Below are positions 61,301-64,000 of a stretch of DNA of 64,000 nt, piece by piece; the first letter of the stretch is position 1, and every line of letters begins with the position of its first letter. Origin of the DNA: Pristionchus mayeri (Eukaryota; Nematoda; Chromadorea; Rhabditida; Neodiplogasteridae); the NCBI GenBank assembly GCA_036245805.1, contig BTRK01000002.1:26963067-27027066 (forward strand), read 5' to 3'. Under the pieces are notes generated by a model. It did no database searches. It was not told the DNA's origin and saw nothing but the letters and a program-made list of their open reading frames with translations. The position numbers and the translations under genes are program-made.

Positions 61301-63287
61301 CATGAACTGCTATAAGTTCTCATCAGACCTAATAAAATCCAGCTTCTGGGCCGCAAACTATCCTGACTCTTCGCAGCCACGGCCGAGTCCTACAGACTTT
61401 GCGACTACGAGAACGGTTCGATACTCTTGTTTCGGCAATCATTAAAATATTACATTGTTTCCCTTTTTATTCGTGGATACCCCTCCAACAATATTCATTT
61501 TTTGCTGAATCTTACTTTTTCTTTTAAGAAATGAAAAGATAATATCTCTACCTCGATGTATATACCGATCTTTTTAGGTGAAAGTCTCATGCCATGCGGG
61601 AATCTGGTTGATCACTATTCCAGGCAATCCTGCTGTAGGAGGACAGGTGTGTTCCTGAACGCTTTGGTAACTCTCGACATCATTAAATCCTTCAAATTAC
61701 AGATTACGAATGCAACTTGCTCACCGGCGAAAATTGGTTCGTTAAATATTTGTAGATTATCGATTGAGTTTATTTTCAAATATCAGGGGAGTTGTCGAAT
61801 TTGGGGACCGACGATCCTTGCATAACGCAAGGATTTCCCGATGAAACGTCCCTTGATAAGGAAGGAGTGTGCCCACGAGATCAGCGACAACTGGTTATCA
61901 GGTGTGCTAGTAAAACGAATTCGAATATTTAAAAAAAGTGTATTCCGATCACATCCAATTGAACGGGCAAATGTTGCCCAAAAGCCCACGGCGAAAGTTC
62001 TTCCTGTACTTGCAAATCTATAAATGATATGTTCAGAGCTATCAATGAGTCCCTCGCAAGAGTCACGTTCGAAATCGACCCTAATCATGTAAGTTTTCCA
62101 GTATTACCTCTCGAGAATTGTAAGGGCGTCTATCGCAGACATCTTTATCTTATTTACCTTAGCGAGAAGTTAGGTAAATGTCTGTCTCAAAATTGCGACT
62201 TTGCCTATACATATTGAGGTTCTCACCTTCGATACCGCGCGTAACATGTGGATGCTCGAGTACAAATATACTGGCGTCAAGCATTGGCTTGTGGCTGTGA
62301 GCTGCGCTACCGTCGGAAGTGAGACTTTTTCGATTAGCAGATTTGTAATTTTGTTTAAATCTTTTTTCGAGACATGGAAATTTCGATCATACGTCCAGTG
62401 AGAAGTAGGCTTAATGACTACGGCGTAGTACCACAACTAATATTATCGTCAATATTTTTGGTGAAATATATGCGTAACGCTCCAAAGAATGTGATTTTGC
62501 AGATGAGAAGCTGAGCAGCGAGTGCATGTGTGAAGATCTGCCTATGCTGGATGCCAAGCATGTCATTGAGAACGGAGTGACGGCGCAAGTCGGAGTAACT
62601 CAGTCCGGAAGGGACGTCACGACTGGAGCTTGTGCTAACAAGGCACATCGATTTACGTGAGTTATTAATGCTTTCTAAAACTATGTATTCTAAGATTTAT
62701 GTTGCATATAGTTTCTAACATATTATTGATGTAGTGGTTTAGATCGAAGTGAACATCGACGAGTACTATGAGCAATCGTCTGAATCTCATCAGTGTGCAC
62801 GCTCTCTCGCCGCTCTGAGAGACGAGAGAGCGTGCAAACTGAAGAGAGTCAGACGATTGCTCAGTACAATGATCAATTCAGGTTCTGGGCAGCCAATTAC
62901 CCTTATTCAATTCAAACGGCGGCAGGCAATACATTCTCCTTCGTAGATACGGCAGCTGTGAGATACATGTTGTCACTGCAAATGTCGGATAGTCATAAGA
63001 CTAGTTAACATATGCAATTTGTCAATGTTATATCACGATTTAGGCAACTTATCCCAACGTCTGGTTACATAAAAATAGGTTATGCTTACCAAAAATGGAT
63101 CACTTGGCAATAAGCTCGTACTTGACAACTAATCACATAATTTCTAGACGACAATAACATGCCACGCTGGAATCTGGTTGACTTCTCGCGATGCGAACAC
63201 TATTGGTGGACAAGTATGATGTTCTTACCGACGAAATTATTCCTTTTTTTCAGATTTCGAACGCGACTTGTGCGCCAGCGAAAGTAG
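49360..63287 (+). CDS. Secreted cysteine-rich family protein L4 (N-unit plus at least five modules, runs off the window)
   Basis: Candidate signal exon 49360-49405 (MWYLRIFSLLLGDIM; phase to exon 2 uncertain). N-unit: ~50548-50680 (ERACQVACGD) and 50753-50867 (AISYVYPTCILLGEE). Module 1: 51037-51159 (TDPCVTESFPDET...GVCPKDDR), 51201-51252, 51406-51502 (WLVAVSCAIT), 51717-51880 (CPCEPLPLLDAKWGI...GAC), 52140-52214, 52334-52402 (CYAGIWIITQPG), 52473-52509 (VSNGTCAPPKK). Module 2: 52646-52767, 52951-53004, 54769-54867, 55020-55139, 55238-55309, 55405-55471, 55539-55572. Module 3: 55892-55995, 56040-56094, 56180-56274, 58528-58646, ~58760-58815, ~58889-58963, 59006-59033. Module 4: 60372-60501, 60599-60651, 60757-60854, 61060-61176, 61341-61413, 61577-61645, 61702-61734. 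Module 5: 61788-61899, 62036-62089, 62219-62320, 62504-62656, 62880-62956, 63147-63213, 63255-63287. Each module is ~190-200 aa with eight conserved cysteines. The last exon ends in a phase-1 gtgagt donor, so more follows. Modules 2-3 have GC donors and one lost acceptor; they may be decaying. Function unknown. Confidence 0.7.
53055..53454. mobile_element. 400-bp foldback element in an L4 intron
   Basis: tatcgtgcatatcagcgaaa (left) and atttcgctgacatgtacgata (right) are complementary ends. Inner words gaacggccaccgagagg and cgatttctggctctctgcga mirror each other around ~53255. It directly abuts the family A mariner-like element at 53457. Confidence 0.8.
53457..54720. mobile_element. Second full-length family A mariner-like element
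   Basis: Colinear with 10757-12021 over its whole length, with scattered base changes, identical ends and TA flanks. It sits in the 1.8-kb intron between the second and third exons of L4 module 2. Confidence 0.9.
56399..58381. mobile_element. 2-kb foldback element with a nested foldback, in an L4 intron
   Basis: The ends tatatcacgcctctcacgag and ctctcgtgagaagcgtgata are complementary. The outer arms resume at about 57485-57830 and 57890-58262 (gggcatgatctcg, ggtcaattttaaccaagcta). A second inverted repeat lies inside the left half (57030-57200 against 57318-57485, ctttgcaagcaaagtcaaca). It also holds a perfect GC-rich hairpin (ccccggcgc at ~56534). The words gttgggagtcccaaaatgaa and its complement appear in both arms. 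No coding content. Confidence 0.85.
59282..59557. mobile_element. 276-bp foldback/MITE of the tatatcacgcctct family
   Basis: atatcacgcctctaacgaga at the left pairs with tatcgtgagaggcgtgatat at the right. The terminal sequence is the same as the 56399-58381 element. Located in the L4 intron between modules 3 and 4. Confidence 0.75.
59983..60175. mobile_element. Remnant of mariner-like family B
   Basis: It begins ttaggctggtgcaaaagtct after TA and continues with the same words as 40443-40767 (cgacacatttctcaata, gctcccatctttaccct, ttttctcatggatgat). It is internally shortened and has no clear right end. Confidence 0.65.
62764..62866. repeat. ~100-bp hairpin inserted just upstream of an L4 exon
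   Basis: tgagcaatcgtctga...gtgcacgctctctcg pairs with cgagagagcgtgca...tcagacgattgctcagta. Its edge is only ~14 bases from the acceptor of the exon at 62880. The relative is at 22832-22932. Confidence 0.7.
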
Positions 63288-63316
63288 GTGAGTCCGAGAA
63301 TATTTTTTTTTATTTG

Positions 63317-64000
63317 TATATCACGCGTCTTCTGAGAGATTGCAGGACCGCCCGGAACTAGGAGCCCCAACTTGCAGCAGTATCCTCGGGAAATTTATGC
63401 TGGAGTATATTGGGGACAAGAAAACTTTTGGCGTTGGCCGTTTTTTTCAGAACCGGCTTTTAGGTATTTTCCGGTTCTGCTCCCGGCCCTACCATAAATC
63501 AGTTCTCTGATGAGCTACAAGGATGGCATGGTGCTCAAAAAATCCGCAAAATTATTTCCAGAAACTTTTCTGTTGACGTCGAAAACGAACAAAGTTATCT
63601 TTATGTTGAAAATCGTGAAAAACTGATTTTTAAATCGAAAAATAAATCCTAGCGGCTCGGGGACCCCCTTTAAGAAACTTCTGAGACCGGATTCGGATTC
63701 TATGTTATCGATTTAGTCTAAGAAAAAATAGAGCTAAGGTCGGGAGGCGTGACAATGTACATCTTTTGAGCCAAAAACACCGAAAATGCCCGTATATTCA
63801 CCATGTCGTGGATTTCGAAGCCTGACAGGTCGAACATTTTAAACTCAATCTTGTTCATTTTGGGCTTAAAATGCTTCAAGATCACTAATATTGATAATTC
63901 TTGACAATTTATGTCAATTGAGGACAAAAATATTTTCGTCGAAAAATCTCGTTTTCGAACGGGTTCCTCGAAAGAACAGTGATTTTTCGGCGAAAATATT
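63317..64000. repeat. Start of another tatatcac-type element after L4 module 5
   Basis: tatatcacgcgtcttctgag at 63317 matches the termini of the foldback family, and a reversed gggaggcgtgaca lies near 63741. The rest of the window is AT-rich with hairpin-prone tracts (tcgaaaa/ttttcga). I see no L4 exon in it. Confidence 0.45.

Noticed and set aside
1..64000. CRISPR array, bacterial operon or prophage
   Set aside because: No regularly spaced direct repeats, Shine-Dalgarno-led gene chains or phage genes. Spliced exons and eukaryotic transposons are found throughout.

Overview
This is nuclear DNA of a small-intron invertebrate, almost certainly a nematode. Spliced genes have short introns ending in ttttcag, tttag or ttgag, and the gene content fits: an F-box family, a serpentine chemoreceptor, saposin-like proteins, and a secreted cathepsin B whose introns carry TGATAAG (GATA-factor) sites. 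A diplogastrid such as Pristionchus is my best guess, by inference only. No rRNA, CRISPR array or convincing intact tRNA was seen. Most long open frames are antisense shadows or transposon debris.

Layout. 0-1.2 kb: small inverted-repeat elements. 1.6-4.5 kb: a LINE with most of its reverse transcriptase deleted. 4.9-5.6 kb: a pseudogene (L1) of a multi-exon secreted family that recurs three more times. 6.7-8.8 kb: a 276-bp MITE and a seven-pass chemoreceptor (-). 10.8-12.0 kb: a 1265-bp mariner-like element. 12.4-15.6 kb: family gene L2 (-), apparently intact at 273 aa. 16.1-17.4 kb: F-box-family gene lacking a visible F-box (+). 17.7-19.6 kb: two-domain saposin-like gene (-). 19.8-22.5 kb: a palindromic repeat with tRNA-like promoter boxes, one arm split by a LINE. 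23.3-35.1 kb: family gene L3 (-), three modules, with an RTE retrotransposon and several foldback elements in its introns. 36.4-39.6 kb: complete cathepsin B (+, 11 exons, 354 aa). 39.3-42.8 kb: a near-perfect palindrome with 1605-bp arms around a rearranged mariner-like element, duplicating the last cathepsin exon in reverse. 43.1-43.4 kb: saposin-like remnant (+). 43.9-47.0 kb: F-box gene (-) with a mariner-like element in one intron. 47.4-48.6 kb: Tc1/mariner (MaT-like) element. 49.4 kb to the right end: family gene L4 (+), at least five tandem modules of about nine exons each, leaving the window.

Two observations stand out. First, gene order on the left (L2 -, F-box +, saposin -) is mirrored on the right (saposin +, F-box -, L4 +), including tail-to-tail saposin/F-box and head-to-head F-box/family gene. 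This suggests an old inverted segmental duplication, with a much younger palindrome inside it. Second, the L1-L4 family has a cysteine-rich module that I cannot assign to a known domain. It expands by whole multi-exon units, giving 1, 3 and at least 5 modules in L2, L3 and L4. Signal-peptide-like first exons and regularly spaced cysteines suggest secreted, disulfide-bonded proteins. Saposin-like and cathepsin B neighbours make a gut or secreted-effector setting plausible, but that is inference.
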